Below are positions 1-11,840 of a stretch of DNA of 64,000 nucleotides, piece by piece. Made by a program: the position numbers and the translations under genes. Origin of the DNA: Spirodela intermedia (Eukaryota; Streptophyta; Magnoliopsida; Alismatales; Araceae); contig LR746280.1 of NCBI GenBank assembly GCA_902729315.2, positions 843,501-907,500 of the forward strand, read 5' to 3'. Under the pieces are notes generated by a model. That model saw only the letters and a program-made list of their open reading frames with translations. It was not told where the DNA came from and searched no databases. Numbering within the stretch: the stretch's first letter is position 1; every line of letters begins with the position of its first letter.

Positions 1-783
1 CGCCCCAAATCTCAAACAAGTCCTTTCCTGCATCTCGACCGTCCGCTCCCGTGGATCACCGACGAACGAGATCGCTCCTCAGACTGCGACTCGGGGTCGA
101 ACTGGTCTTTCTCTCGCTGCCCATACCTTTCGTCTCGCCCAAGCTTGCGCACCTCGAACGTCGACTAGCGACATAAATGGGCCATATACACAAAAAAGGC
201 TGGCACGGAAGAGCCCAATTTATCTTTACTTGGGCGGGTCTAATTTTAGCCATTGGGCCTAATTGGGCCCGGCCTGTTCCTTAATAGATCTGGGCTACCA
301 CTGGAACGGTGGGGCCCATGTCGCAGATCACCATTTCAGTCTGACTGCGACGCGCTTTAACCCCTTCCCTCCCCACCTCGAACTCGCCGCCATAAAATTT
401 TAATTAATTAAAATGGGAAATAAATAGTAGCCCACCAAAACCGAGCTCAATAATTTTTTTCCCGCGTGCATGCACTTGGCGGTCGCACCGAAATAAATAA
501 TAGAGAATAATTCAGTCACAGCGATCGAAGCCAAGCGGGGCGGATCATCACTAGAGTCAACGGAAAAGTCAAAGAACAGCTACCGTGTTAGATTATCCCC
601 ATTACACAACATCACAGACCAGAGAGGTATGCCGATAGATTAAAGAAAAAATAATAGGCCAGGATATAAATAGATATATATATATTTTTATATATATACC
701 GTTGGAGAAAAATGGGCGAAGAGACCTGATTTCCACCAGAAAATGGAAAATGGAAGGGGGCGTTGACCAAGACTGGATCTTTT
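1..783. other. Downstream flank of the Dof gene, no gene seen
   Basis: I see no coding region here. The first 300 bases are GC-balanced and the rest is AT-rich with several short TA runs near 670-700. A few TTGAC-type (W-box-like) words occur around 550-580, but they lie 3' of the Dof gene, so I assign them no role. The 3' UTR of the Dof gene probably occupies part of 600-783. Confidence 0.5.
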
Positions 784-1278
784 CTAATTGTAGTGCGTTC
801 TCTGCCATTGCTCCAGCGACGGAGCTCCGGAGGAGAGCGGGGCGGCGGCGGAATGATCGGCGGGGTCGTTCGAGGGCCGGAGGGAGCTGAAGAAGAGGTG
901 GCGGTCGGGGACGGGCTGGATCCTCGGGATTTGGAGTGGCGGCGGCGCAGAGGCTGCGGGGGTGGGGGGCGGCGGAGAAGCGGCGGCGGAGGGGGGGACG
1001 GCGGCGGCGGCGGCGGAGCTGCGCTTGGAGGAGGTCTTGCGGGTGGCGCCGCCGACGGGGACCTTGCGGAGGGCGCCGCCCTTTGTCCAGTAGCGGCGGC
1101 AGTCCTTGCAGAAGTGGCGGGGCTGGGAGAGGTTGTAGTTGTTGTAGTAGCAGAACTTGGTGTTGGTCGATTCGCACCGGGGGCACTTGAGGTGCCTCTC
1201 CTCCTGCGGGAACTGCGGTGCCCCGTTGACCGCCAGCTGGAATGCGGCCGCTCCCCCGTTGACCGCCGGATCTTGCAT
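784..1278 (-). CDS. Dof zinc-finger transcription factor, short form
   Basis: Encodes a plant-specific DNA-binding protein of the Dof family, which recognises AAAG cores in promoters and acts in the nucleus. The 164-residue frame has one Dof finger: Cys32 and Cys35, then Cys57 and Cys60 (C-x2-C-x21-C-x2-C), followed by the [11 protein letters not shown] block. The N-terminus starts MQDP, as in Arabidopsis DOF3.1-like proteins. The rest is a low-complexity Ser/Ala/Pro tail with no recognisable activation motif, shorter than usual for the family (roughly 200-300 residues). There is no intron in the coding part. The start is the first in-frame ATG upstream of the finger. Upstream on this strand lies a (GA)n tract, probably in the leader. 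The open plus-strand frames over this gene are antisense shadows of its GC-rich sequence. Family assignment is certain; the exact subgroup is inference. Confidence 0.93.
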   Translation of the reverse strand: MQDPAVNGGAAAFQLAVNGAPQFPQEERHLKCPRCESTNTKFCYYNNYNLSQPRHFCKDCRRYWTKGGALRKVPVGGATRKTSSKRSSAAAAAVPPSAAASPPPPTPAASAPPPLQIPRIQPVPDRHLFFSSLRPSNDPADHSAAAPLSSGAPSLEQWQRTHYN

Positions 1279-1458
1279 CTCCCTTTCTCCCTTGTCTACG
1301 ACCTTCCTCTGCAGGATCTTCGTCTCTCCCTCTCTCTTCCTCCGGCGGCTGAGGTCAGCTTTTAAAGGCGGGGGCCGGGTTGGGCTCTGATCGGGCCAAG
1401 ACGGAGAGACAAATTAACCCGAAAGAACCAACAAAAAAGCAGTAGAGACAGAACCAAA

Positions 1459-1489
<31 letters not shown>

Positions 1490-2133
1490 AGAGAACCAGG
1501 GGATATCGTACCCAGGTGATATATCAGAGAGACAAGAAGAGAGGATGACGCGGGGTTTTTCTTCCTGAACTTCTTATTCACCGCCCCTCTCCGCCCCTTT
1601 CCTCTCTCTCATCCTCTCTCCACGGCGGCAGCGGCGGCGACGGCGGCGGAGACCTCTTCTCCCCCAAAACGCGACTCCCCCCAAGGAATTCCTCGGCCGC
1701 CCCTCCAAAGATCGAACCCGACTTATTTCGTAAGTAACCATCCTCGATCGTCCGATGGACCCGAAGCTTATCTGATTAGAGCCGTACAGAGAAGATAGTT
1801 AACACCTCGATTAGATCCGGGGAGCCAATGACCTGGGCCCGGCTCGGGCCGAGCTTTAATGAGCCTGCTGTAGCCCAGACCAACCCGGCTGCCGTCAGTT
1901 GGGCACCACCCCGGCTTCAAGAACTGGGCCGCCAGAACAGCCCAGGAAAAACACGACCGGCCCAATGGGCCTTCCACCGCCAAAGGGGAGTCTACAGTAA
2001 GAATGTTTCATAAAACAGGAAGAAAACAAGGCTGTTTCAACGACGACACGAAATACGGAACTTAACGCCCACACGGAGGAGACACAAGAAATGGAAACCA
2101 CGGTAGTAGCTAGCTTTGGAGTACGCAGCAGGG
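1279..2133. promoter_or_regulatory. Dof leader/promoter and 3' flank of the KH gene
   Basis: Non-coding spacer between two minus-strand genes. It should hold the Dof 5' leader and promoter (about 1279-1800) and the 3' UTR of the KH-domain gene (about 2000-2133). The segment at 1610-1660 is rich in GGC/GGCG triplets, and 1459-1496 is a (GA)n tract. I could not place a convincing TATA box. Confidence 0.45.
1459..1496. repeat. (GA)n microsatellite in the Dof leader region
   Basis: An almost pure AG dinucleotide run with one or two interruptions, about 180 bases upstream of the Dof start codon in the direction of transcription. GA-rich tracts in plant leaders can bind BBR/BPC GAGA-binding proteins. 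A role here is inference. Confidence 0.85.
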
Positions 2134-5100
2134 TCAACTCTGAGGGGCAGCAGCCTTGGTGGCTCCACCGGGAACAGCCGGTGCAGTGTCGTACGATCCA
2201 TGACCACTGCCGCCGGCTTCACTCTGTGGCTGAGGATAAGCTCCTCCGCCGCCTCCCCCGCCCCCGCCATAAGGCTGTTGGTAGTGAGCTTGAGGCGCGC
2301 CGCCGCCGTAGGATTGCTCCGACTGTGCCGGAGCCTGCTGCTGATAACCAGACTGGGCCGGTGGTGGGGGAGGATAGCCGGGCTGAAAGGGGGCTTGAGT
2401 CTGCGGCGTGTTGTGTCCATAGCCCGCCGGAGCTGGGGCGGCGGATCCGTCGTGAGATGCCGCTCCATAGCCGTAGCTCTGGTGCTGATCATACCCGTTT
2501 GGCTGCTGCTGAGTGTAGCCTCCTGCTTGCGCTGCCGCTGCCGCCGGAGGAGCGCTGTAGCCATCTGAATAGCCACCATCTTGGGAGTAACCCTGGGCCT
2601 GGGGGTGCGAATAACTTGATGAATTGTAGGAGGCCTGCGCGCCGTAGTTGGAAGCCTGGGGCTGCCCGTAGCCGTAGGCTCCCCCATCGGGAGCGGAGGA
2701 GGCCGGTGGTGGCGGCTGTTGTTGCTGGTTGTAGTAGTCGTACCCGGCACTGGGCGTAGTCTGCTGGCCGGCGGCAGAGGAGGTCTGGTCCCAGTAGCCG
2801 GAGTATCCGCCGGCGGCAGGCGGCGGCGGGTAGCCGGGGTAGGCGGGCTGGGATGATGCATTATTATACTGCGTCGGTGGGCCGGCGTATGCGCCAGGCT
2901 GCATGTAGCCATAGCCAGACTGCTGCATTGGTGGTGGCCCGGGGGGGCCGCCGCCCCAGCCCGTGGGAGCTTGTTGAGGAGGGTGGTGGTAACCTTGCTG
3001 AGGATATCCTCCCCCAGCAGACGGATTTCTAACCCGATTCTGCGAAGAGGCAATTCATCAAGGAAGAGGAACTGCCTACAGATCCATAAATGGAAAAGAT
3101 AACTTGTGTGAAGCAGAGCAGTATTATATAACAAGGCACGAGGATCACTAGAACTGGAAAGAAGAGATGAAATCGAGGGTTCAAATCTTTTCGCTGCTTC
3201 ACATGCTATAAAGGGACACCGACTTACCCACGGGCGGTGCAGGACATGTTTCATGCAACATCGGCGGGACGCCGGGTCCTCCTCTTAGCCCGAAATAAAC
3301 GAGGGAAGTAAATACAAGCTGTGTAAAACGAGGGGAGTTTTGGAATGCTTCTGTTGATTCACAGAGGGCCCAGGATTTGATGGATAAATGGACCCGAATT
3401 GGCAAAGAACTGATAGCAGAAGAGAACAGGAGATTGAACCATGACTATACCGAATTCGGAAAATATCTACCCCCAAGCAAAATATAGGACGTTTTAAATA
3501 ACCAGGACTCTTTTCGGTAACAGGATGGATGTAGTCACTGATTCGGAACCTGTCATGCATGAAATGATGTTTCATATATTCCCTCCAGATATTAGTTAAC
3601 CAGCTCATCAGAAGACCAAACACCGGAAATCTAGGACTAGGAAGCCGCGGGCCTAATAGAATGATAGAAAAAACCATAAAAACAGGATAAAGATCACAGA
3701 AAGAGAGCACGGTACGGTGTAAGGTACTGATACAGAATATCACCTATGGACATACTGAACAAGCATCTTTAGGCCATACATAATAAATTTAAGAGAGCCT
3801 GAAATAAATAAAAAATATCGAGATGTTTCAGACTGAACCCTTTCCAATTGAGAACCAAAGAAATTAAAATGACCTAAAAGATCAACTAAAATACAAGAGT
3901 AATAATACAATTATAAAAATACGTCGGCAGAGACTGGATTATTTTCCATGGTTATGTAATTTCCCTTGAAAAAACTGGGTCTTGGAAAATAATGACCGGC
4001 ATTAACCAGGTATTAAAAAAAAAGACATTCTTCTCACTAACAACACAAAATAAACATGAACGATCAGATTTATAAACCAAATGTATCTTAGGGCAACATC
4101 CAGAGAACAACCGGCAGATAGCAATAGGAAGTAGGTACACAAAATATTTAACATGCTCGTCAAAAGCTTTACAGAAGAATGGGCAAAGCACTTGAGGAGG
4201 CATCCAAATACTGAGGTAAAGAATAAAAATATACTCTGTAATGTTACCAGTCTACATAATTTTTTTGTTTTAGGACTAACAGCAGACCAACCCAGTATAC
4301 CAATTCTTCACGACGGTCATCCAGATTGAGCAGGTATCCAGGATTTGACTGAGACTGATAAGATGATGTAAGATAGTGCTGGCCAAAATTGACTGGCCCC
4401 GCAAAAAAAGATTGGTTGAGGGAGAAGAGTAGGAAAAATACATCTTAAAAAGCAAGTTAAAGCTGATTTTCGAAGGATCCTACCAACGGGATAAAGCTAA
4501 AGCCAGGTTTGTGCAGCTCTCCTGTATGTGGTCCCGTGTGTGTTGATTGGGAAGGAAGTGAGAGGGAAGGGGTGAGGGTTGAAATAAATCCCAACAGACG
4601 TCTTTTCAGCCCACGGCCCGCCGGTCTTTCTCCTATTGAAGGTCCAACTGTGAGAAAAATTTACTGGTTTCCAACTGTCTCAATTGGTACACTATTTTCT
4701 CAGGGGCAGACACTGATTCACCATCAAAACAGATTGGAAACCCTGAATTCAATACTTAATCAGGCTATCTTTCCAACAAATGACCGAAGAACAGAGAGCA
4801 AACGCCATACCCATCTACTCTGTGAATCTTTCCTTAAAACAGATCCAACCATACAGCCTAATAGCAAAAAAATTGTGAAATGGGCACGTGAAAACCATAC
4901 AGAATTAGTTTTTTACAAGGTTGTAGAGAGAAAATGAATCGTATCATTCTCCAAAAAGAAACTCGTGTAAAAAGCTCTCACATGCCTCAGAACAGATCTA
5001 TCGAAAATTTAAGTGATAAGAGAATTAATTTTACAATTTCAACATAAGAATAATAAGCAGCAGCGTAAAATGGATTAAACCACTAATTAGGGCAACTGCA

Positions 5101-8100
5101 GAAACGCAGAACATATGTGGAATGATGATAATTGAATCATAAGCGTATCTAAGTGTCATTGAGATTTCAAAACACTCATGCGCACAATATACGAGAAATA
5201 TTCTGTACCTTCATAACTCAGTATGCATTACATATTTGGGGATCTACTAGCAGATGTTAAAGAAAATTAACCATATAATGACGGTTAGATAGTTACACCA
5301 CTGTTATAAATGGAGAGGAGCCCCTTTGTCCTAATTAGCCCTTGGTATTTTAAAAAGTTCATGCGTAGATATCCAAAAAAAATGCAAAGAAAACTAAAGA
5401 CAGCTATCTTAGAGAACATAATATCGACAACAAATATTCCGAAAGAACCTATAAACAGGCTACATAAAATGAGATGCTAACATTAAATACTTCCACAAGA
5501 TTCCAGCAAAAATTGGAAATCTGGGTAAATACCGGATCTTAATTTGGAGAAATGAAAATAAACAAAAGAACCCAGCCATTCAGCGAATTTTAAGCCCTGC
5601 AAACTGTTTGCCTCAACAGTGTACTGCAAAAAGTTTACATATATAGAAAGAGCTAGGAGATGTATATTCATATGTCTAGACAGGCGGTAAAACATAAACA
5701 AAACATTCTACAACTTTACAGAATTCAACAATTAATGTTTCACAATAAATATTAACAACGATGAGGATGAGGAAACTTAAACATAGGCCGTACAATAAAA
5801 TGACCGCAAGCTTATTTGACGAAAATAACAGTTCATTTGGAAAGAAATATCAATCATGTACAGTTCAAGTGGCAAAAAAACATTGAATGTCAGTTCAACT
5901 GTCAACATTAAAAACATCGTACAGTTTGTATACAAATATTTGCACATGGACGAAAATAATCAAACAAAACTTAATAAACCCTCTGCATGAAACTGATTGC
6001 ACACGTCAAAAGCTAGAACTGAGGGAAATTAAAATGTTCTAATCGGGGAAAAATCAACAATCAGAAAAAATAAAATAAAAAGGAATCCAAGAAAAATGCA
6101 GTTCCCAGTACTTGCAAATAAAACAGGTATCTATCTAGTAGCCAAATTGAATTAGTAATCTTTCCAGTGGCCGAGGCTTCATAGTTTTTTTGCTAGAAGA
6201 AAAATACAAGCCATAATGTAATTGACGCACAGAAGAGACTTAAGACTTTCTTCACAATGAACACCAAATATTAATAGAAGCATTCCAAAACTGGTCTTTA
6301 AGCGAAGAACATTTAAAGAGAAAAGCTTAAAAAAAGATCGTAACCTGAAGAGAGATCGACCGCAAAGAGCTTAGGAATGATAGTACAGACCATTTTAGAA
6401 CTGAGAAGTCTATTAAAACAAGTAGAAGATAGCAAACCGCATCGATGCAGTTGTGATATAAGCATCCCATGTACCTCACTGATGACTTCATAAACTAATT
6501 GTTTGGCAGATTCAATCTGTTCCTTAGTACCATCAATCTGCACAGTTCTTTCAGCTGAGTTGTCACCAGGGGGCAGATGCAATGGTATTACCTGAAGGAC
6601 AAAACCAATGGCAACTGAAAACAACAGACAGACACATGGAATTACCATTAAAAGAAAAAAAAATCTTTTCACACCTGAATTCGAGCCCCTGACTTGGCCT
6701 GCATGTTTTTTATTGATTCACCACCTTTTCCAATAACCAACCCAACCTACATGACGAACAAATGAAATAATAAGAATGTGTGGAAAATGGGAAACCAACC
6801 GAATCCCTACAATCTATGAAATCACTGACTTTGTTGTTTGGAACTTTCATTATAAACTGCTCAGACCCAGCTTGCACACCAGCAAACTTTCGACCTCCAG
6901 CTGCACCAGAACTCCCAACTTCGGCCTGCAAAGGGAGCACCAAAAGTTGGACAAGTAGATTTTGCATAGTGACTCAGTCAAAATCTCTAGGGACAATCAT
7001 CTAAAGCAGCCTCTGAGATAATGCATCCCACATTGGGAATGATGCATTTCATGGATTGATCAAGGAAAAGATCTTGAATATAAAATTTTGCTTAAAACTC
7101 GAATACCTCCTGAAGCACATCATTCACTAACTGTTCCGCCTTGTTGACCTGCTCAGCAGTTCCTGTAAGTTCAACAGTTCTTGTTTGAGAGTATGGATCA
7201 GCATCAGCATCTCTCGTGACTTGAATCTTTGCTCCTGATTGCAGCTGAAGATATTTGATGGTCTCTCCACCTCTCCCAATAATAACACCGACCTGAAAAA
7301 GTCAATAACTGGCGCTGTGAAGAGACAATAGCTACCAAAATCAGCCAGAATGTCATACGCGAGAAAATACAATACCCTGCCATTCGGAATTTGGATCCTT
7401 TTGTTCGTACCCGCGTAGCCATGGGTTGCAAATGCCACGGAGTTACTAGAGTTGGCTTGAGAATTCGTTTTTTGTTGACCCGAAGCATGATGCATATGTG
7501 AACGGTCTGTTGTCATTAGATAGAAATAGATAAAAATTAAATTCTACAGCTTGAATAGTGATAATCGTACAAAATGTTTATGATACTCCGACTGAGACAA
7601 TCAAATGACTATAAAAATTGGATGGAAATCCTGGATTATTTAACAAACTGTACTGATACAAAGGCCTTTTTGGATCATCTTTAATATCCTCCCAATTTAC
7701 GAACTGTGAGAAGGTGATGAATAATCATCTGCTTCCGGAAGAAATCAAATAATTTATTGGGAATCCTCGTTCTTTTCTCTCTGAAAAATGTTCATAACTT
7801 CATCTGGGCTCAAAACCAACTAAGTGGTCCATAGGAAATCATAATTTTTTTAATAAAAAACAAATGTCTATTTTGTCCCTTCCAGGGATCAGGCAATAAA
7901 GAAATGGTCGATGTATTCAATGTAATTACGTATTTTCAAAATAACGTCTCAATTCATCCTATCTCATTAAATATGGTAAATCCGAAGGATGAACCGGGCA
8001 TGGACAGTTCCAATAAGATTTCATTCTACAACAAAAATCCATTTTCGGATTAATTTTCATCTGTTCTATGACTCAAACAAGGGGGAAACACGTTACACCA

Positions 8101-10517
8101 CAATTCTGAATGGGAAGAGAGATTTCAAGAAATGGCAAATCTATTCACTCTATCAATAACCGAGCCGGATCTTGTGTATCACAGGGATTTTTTCATCTTT
8201 ATTGATTCCCACGGATTAAAAAACTTCAGGAATAGGGTATTCAACTCCAGAGATGAATCGAAAAAGAAATCTTTATTTGTTTTACAACTGATTTTCTATG
8301 AAGAGAATTAATCTTTTTTTTACGACGGATTAGAGAAAAGTGAGCCAAGATCTGTGGCAGGAATTATTAGGAAGATCAACGCTCAAAATAGTGGTAATTT
8401 TAAGCAACAACATAATGGTGGCAGTCGATATGTATTGATTGATCAGAAATATAATTCAAATCCAATATAGTACCAACGATACATAAGAATTTTATTGAAC
8501 TGATTCCTTTTACTGAACAGATCCGATTGCAGCCAAGAATATGGAATTCAAAAGGCCCAAATAGGAAATGATCCTCAGAATCACATAACTACACAGAAAT
8601 ATACGATCAGCCAACATTTGTCGAATCTGAAAAAGAGTCAGACAAAATGGCGTGATCATCTTTTTTCTCGAACTGAGAGATCCACCAATTGGGATCTTGA
8701 TGCCTACACATACAAATGGCCCAATGGGAAAACTAAGTTCCAGGAATATTTTGGAACATTTCGTCTCTGAATAAGGGAATCGTTTTATAGTAGTGTTTGA
8801 TCAATTACAGATTAATGAATATTCGATTCATTATTCCAAGGCCATCAATAGAGAAGATTTTTCAAAGTCGCTTCGTTTCTTACTGTCCAAGACGGTTTTT
8901 TCTTAGAGTATCGGAAATACCCGTATTCATAGGCGCGAGATTCACGTATATAAACTGAATGGTACAAACGATCAACTTTGCAATTAGTTGTTATGTTCCA
9001 TAGGTGTTCAAATCTTTCATGTGAAAAAATCCAACCCTTCGCAATGGATGATCATGATGCTTTTCAAAGACCGAAATTCTTCATAAATTGAAGAACAATA
9101 TCATCATTTTCGTTCAATAAGATACTAAAGCCAATGACTGGCCCATTCTAGATTAGAAGTAATCGCAGAAAAGTGACTTGCTGAAAAAATTACACAGAAT
9201 CAAGTATAAAGAAACCTTCTAAAGGAAAAAAAAATCAAGAGCAGGAAGGAAGGAGGACCAGATTTTTCCTGAAAAAATATTTCCGTTTTCATGTTAGATG
9301 GGATGACTCTTTGAATCAAAGAATGCCACTAACATCAAGCTATATTGTCTAGTGCTTGGACTACTTAAATATAACAGAAATTTCTATATCCTTAATTCAA
9401 TGAGGAGAGATGATCTAGATGTATTGTTGATTCAAAAGGATCTATCTCTTAGAGGATTGATAACGGGAAGTATTCGTCACAGAACAGGTTTGTATCTCTA
9501 TAAGATAAGATGAAAAATCTATTATACATCAAAAAATATGTATTTCATTGCCCAATAAGAGTAAACAATCTGAAACTGATAGAAGATACATAAAAAAAAT
9601 CTCAATGAGAATCCTTCTGAGAAACCCATTCCACCATGTAGCTCTATGCTTCGGAGTGAAGATAAAAATTAAAATGATCGTTTGTTTCAGAATATATTCG
9701 CCATATGGAAAAGCACTTAGGATGACTCGTAGAATAGTATCATATATACAGTCTACACTGTGAAAAGTTAGTTGTTGCAAGCATGATCCAATTGAACAGC
9801 TCGTAACAGGCAAATTTATCTAAGCAGCACGTTCAAGAAAAAAAATGTGCGAGAAGAATATTCAAAGCACAAATATTGCTTAAGCCTTCTAACTTCTCAC
9901 TAAAAAACCTAACATGTTAAACAGCCAGTAACAAGAACTAGGAGCTTAACCACAAATTAACAGCACGCGCACAGGAGAAACCACGGCAATCGATTAGGGA
10001 ATAGGCGAGCACAGAAAAATTTCATGGAAGCAACCATTGAAAAAGAAAAGCCCAAAGAGCAAAATTCTTGGTCATCATGAACACCATGAACAAGCCAGAC
10101 ACCTCAGATAGAGAGTAACTAACGGATCACATCGATCAATTAGCACCCGAATTATCAGAAATACTGACACTAACCGTTCGCAGAAGATCCGAAGCCTCTT
10201 TCGCCCGCATCCTCCCCATTATCACCGTTCTCCACACGCGGGCGCTTAGCCTCGGCGTCGCTTAAGAGCCGGGCCGCGATCTCCTGCGCCCGCTGTTTGG
10301 CAAGCTGGAACCCATCCAGCGGCGGGGGAACACTATTGTACGATGCTGGAGGAGTCTCTGCGGCGCGAGACACCGAAGACGGCGACACGATTGGCGCCGA
10401 AAAACCGGTCGCGCGGCGAGTGAAAGGAGGGGTGACGGCATCCTCCGGGGACGCGCCTTGGTCATCGTACTTACGCTTGCTTTCCGATCGGGAAGAAAAC
10501 TGGTTGTCATCCGCCAT
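2134..10517 (-). CDS. Two-KH-domain RNA-binding protein (FUSE-binding-protein-like), 7 exons
   Basis: Exons, in transcription order: 10517-10175, 7506-7376, 7292-7107, 6925-6830, 6746-6675, 6591-6475 and 3039-2134 (TGA). The junctions are GT-AG and in phase, giving 616 residues. Residues 1-150 are polar and include a Lys/Arg-rich nuclear-signal-like stretch. KH1 is about 148-220 with the GRGG loop at 164-167, and KH2 about 243-315 with GKGG at 258-261. The junction VISE/NRVRNP after KH2 is typical of plant FUBP-like proteins. From 316 the tail is rich in Gly, Tyr, Gln and Pro and is prion-like. KH domains bind single-stranded RNA or DNA; the family is nuclear and linked to RNA processing or transcription. 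Intron 1 (2.7 kb) carries a plastid insertion and intron 6 is 3.4 kb. The acceptor of exon 2 is the least certain join. Family is sure; the precise function is not. Confidence 0.9.
3040..6474 (-). other. Intron 6 of the KH gene, nothing coding
   Basis: AT-rich intron of 3.4 kb between the end of KH2 and the Gly/Tyr/Gln tail exon. Donor GAG|GTACAT at 6475/6474 and acceptor TTCGCAG|AAT at 3040/3039. The short open frames inside (for example near 3285-3743 and 4509-4937) have no recognisable content and I treat them as chance. I saw no transposon coding sequence. Confidence 0.6.
7640..9150 (+). pseudogene. ycf2: Nuclear plastid insertion: decayed ycf2 fragment
   Basis: Reading the plus strand in shifting frames gives a long series of plastid Ycf2 peptides in the right order, for example HLLPEEIK near 7725, [10 protein letters not shown] near 8155, [11 protein letters not shown] near 8240, [10 protein letters not shown] near 8610 and LDAYTYKW near 8700. 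Many stops, single-base indels and at least one internal shortening show it is dead. It lies in intron 1 of the KH gene, antisense to it, so it is a NUPT rather than a plastid contig. Ycf2 is the giant plastid AAA-type protein of the import motor. This copy covers only an internal part of the roughly 2300-residue protein. Confidence 0.85.
9240..9620 (+). pseudogene. ycf1: Probable plastid ycf1 3' fragment next to the ycf2 fragment
   Basis: Plus-strand peptides such as DDSLNQRM (about 9305) and LLIQKDLSL (about 9430), then a KSKQ..RRYIKK-like stretch (about 9555), match in order the C-terminal part of plastid Ycf1 (Tic214) as I remember it. ycf1 and ycf2 are not adjacent in plastid genomes, so this is either a second insertion or a rearranged composite. 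The segment is frameshifted and cannot be expressed. The exact ends are unclear, and 9620-10174 looks like ordinary intron. Confidence 0.6.
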
Positions 10518-10580
10518 CGTCGCCCTTCCGTCCTCGCCCTTGAATGACGGGGAAGATGAGAAGAAAGCTACTGGTTCGGA

Positions 10581-10631
10581 AAAACCCTAGCAACAAACCC
10601 TTCCCGATCGAGTTTGGGGACCGCTTTATAC
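10581..10631 (-). promoter_or_regulatory. TATA box and telo-box in the KH gene promoter
   Basis: On the minus strand a TATAAAG box (10630-10624) lies about 110 bases upstream of the ATG at 10517. Between them, 10582-10590 reads AAACCCTAG on the plus strand, a plant telo-box (AAACCCTA), common near the start sites of genes for RNA and translation factors. Spacing suggests transcription starts around 10595-10600. Confidence 0.6.
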
Positions 10632-10639
10632 TTCAATTT

Positions 10640-11840
10640 ATCAGCTAACCCTGCATATAAATAATTAAAAAAAATACTCTGCTTCTTGGTGCCTCTCAGC
10701 GGGCCGGCCCACCCCGACAGCTCGGCCCGAACTTCCCCTTCGCTACTGTTGTAGATGCTATGGTGGTGTCTGGACCTTCTCCACGCCCAGATCCTCTTGG
10801 CACTTCTGCAAGCCAGCTTGACCCTGATCTTCACTAGCACATGATGACTGCTAGGGAGCACGATCCGTGGCCACATTTACGAGCTTGATGGCGTGCTACT
10901 TCAGTATAATGGTGCAGTCCTTGTCTAGTATAATGTGTGGTCAAACTAGTGTTTGATATATGGTAGGATAGTATGATCATTATAGAGATCACTCTCAATA
11001 ACTTGCAATTGTATATGTTTCTGAAAGATTATCTTCAAGAGGAATGGGAGTGCAATCAAGAAGAGGCAACATAATCATTGTCGTCGTCGTCGTCATCATC
11101 AACATCATCATCGTCATCATTGTCATCATCATCATCATTGTCATTAGTGAATAGTCATTGAAGGTAGCATTCTATGGAGGTTGAGAGTGAATGTTGTCAT
11201 TGACTAATTCAAATCAATTAGGCAAACAAAAGGCCAAAGAGAGAAGGGAGGGAGTTATAATTGACCCCCATCCATTTTTATCTCTCTTCCTCTCTCTCTC
11301 TTTTGCCTTTCTCTCTCTCCTCTTCTCCTATTTGAAGGAGAGTATCAGATAAAGGCATGATGATGTGGAGAGCTTTGAGAGGTGGTATGTGGGGGAAGCT
11401 TGCATTGATGAGAGAAGAAGAGGGTAAGATTCTCACTTCTTCCATTTTGCTCTCTCTCTCTCTTGCTACCAATAATGGAAGACATTTAGCATCAAGTGTA
11501 GAAACAAAAAATAGATATTTCGAGAGACTTTATTTTATAATAATTCTTCCACCAAATAAATATATTTATCTTTTTGTGTAGATGTAGGGGGATCTTTCCA
11601 ACTCTTGTTATATCACTAGTTCGTGCCTTTTCATCTATATATAATGTTGTCACCTTTGCTATCTTACTTTTTTCATTTTAACATATTTATACTTAGTGGG
11701 TAATGCATGTGATTACTCTTCAAATATAAGTATTCGTATCATTCTATTTTGTTAACAACATTGGGTCTCATAACTTAGTTAGTATTATTTTATTAAGTTT
11801 AAAAAAACTTATTATGTTTGGTATTGTAAATATGTCAATG
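10640..11840. other. Intergenic, low-complexity DNA
   Basis: No gene recognised. 11081-11144 is an imperfect trinucleotide tract of CGT and CAT units and 11280-11330 is CT-rich. Beyond 11500 the base composition drops to very AT-rich. Short open frames at 11278-11581 are products of the CT-rich stretch. Confidence 0.5.
11081..11144. repeat. Imperfect (CGT/CAT)n trinucleotide tract
   Basis: A run of CGT, then mixed CAT/CGT/CAA triplets over about 64 bases. No coding frame around it is convincing, so I read it as a non-coding microsatellite. Confidence 0.8.

Noticed and set aside
763-1365. 200-codon plus-strand open frame across the Dof gene
   Set aside because: Gly/Ala-rich translation of the antisense of a GC-rich gene; the minus strand has the unmistakable Dof finger.
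2037-3254. 405-codon minus-strand frame over the last KH exon
   Set aside because: It is the wrong frame of the repeat-rich tail exon and runs through the splice acceptor at 3040. The alternative frame joins in phase to KH2 and has the expected family composition.
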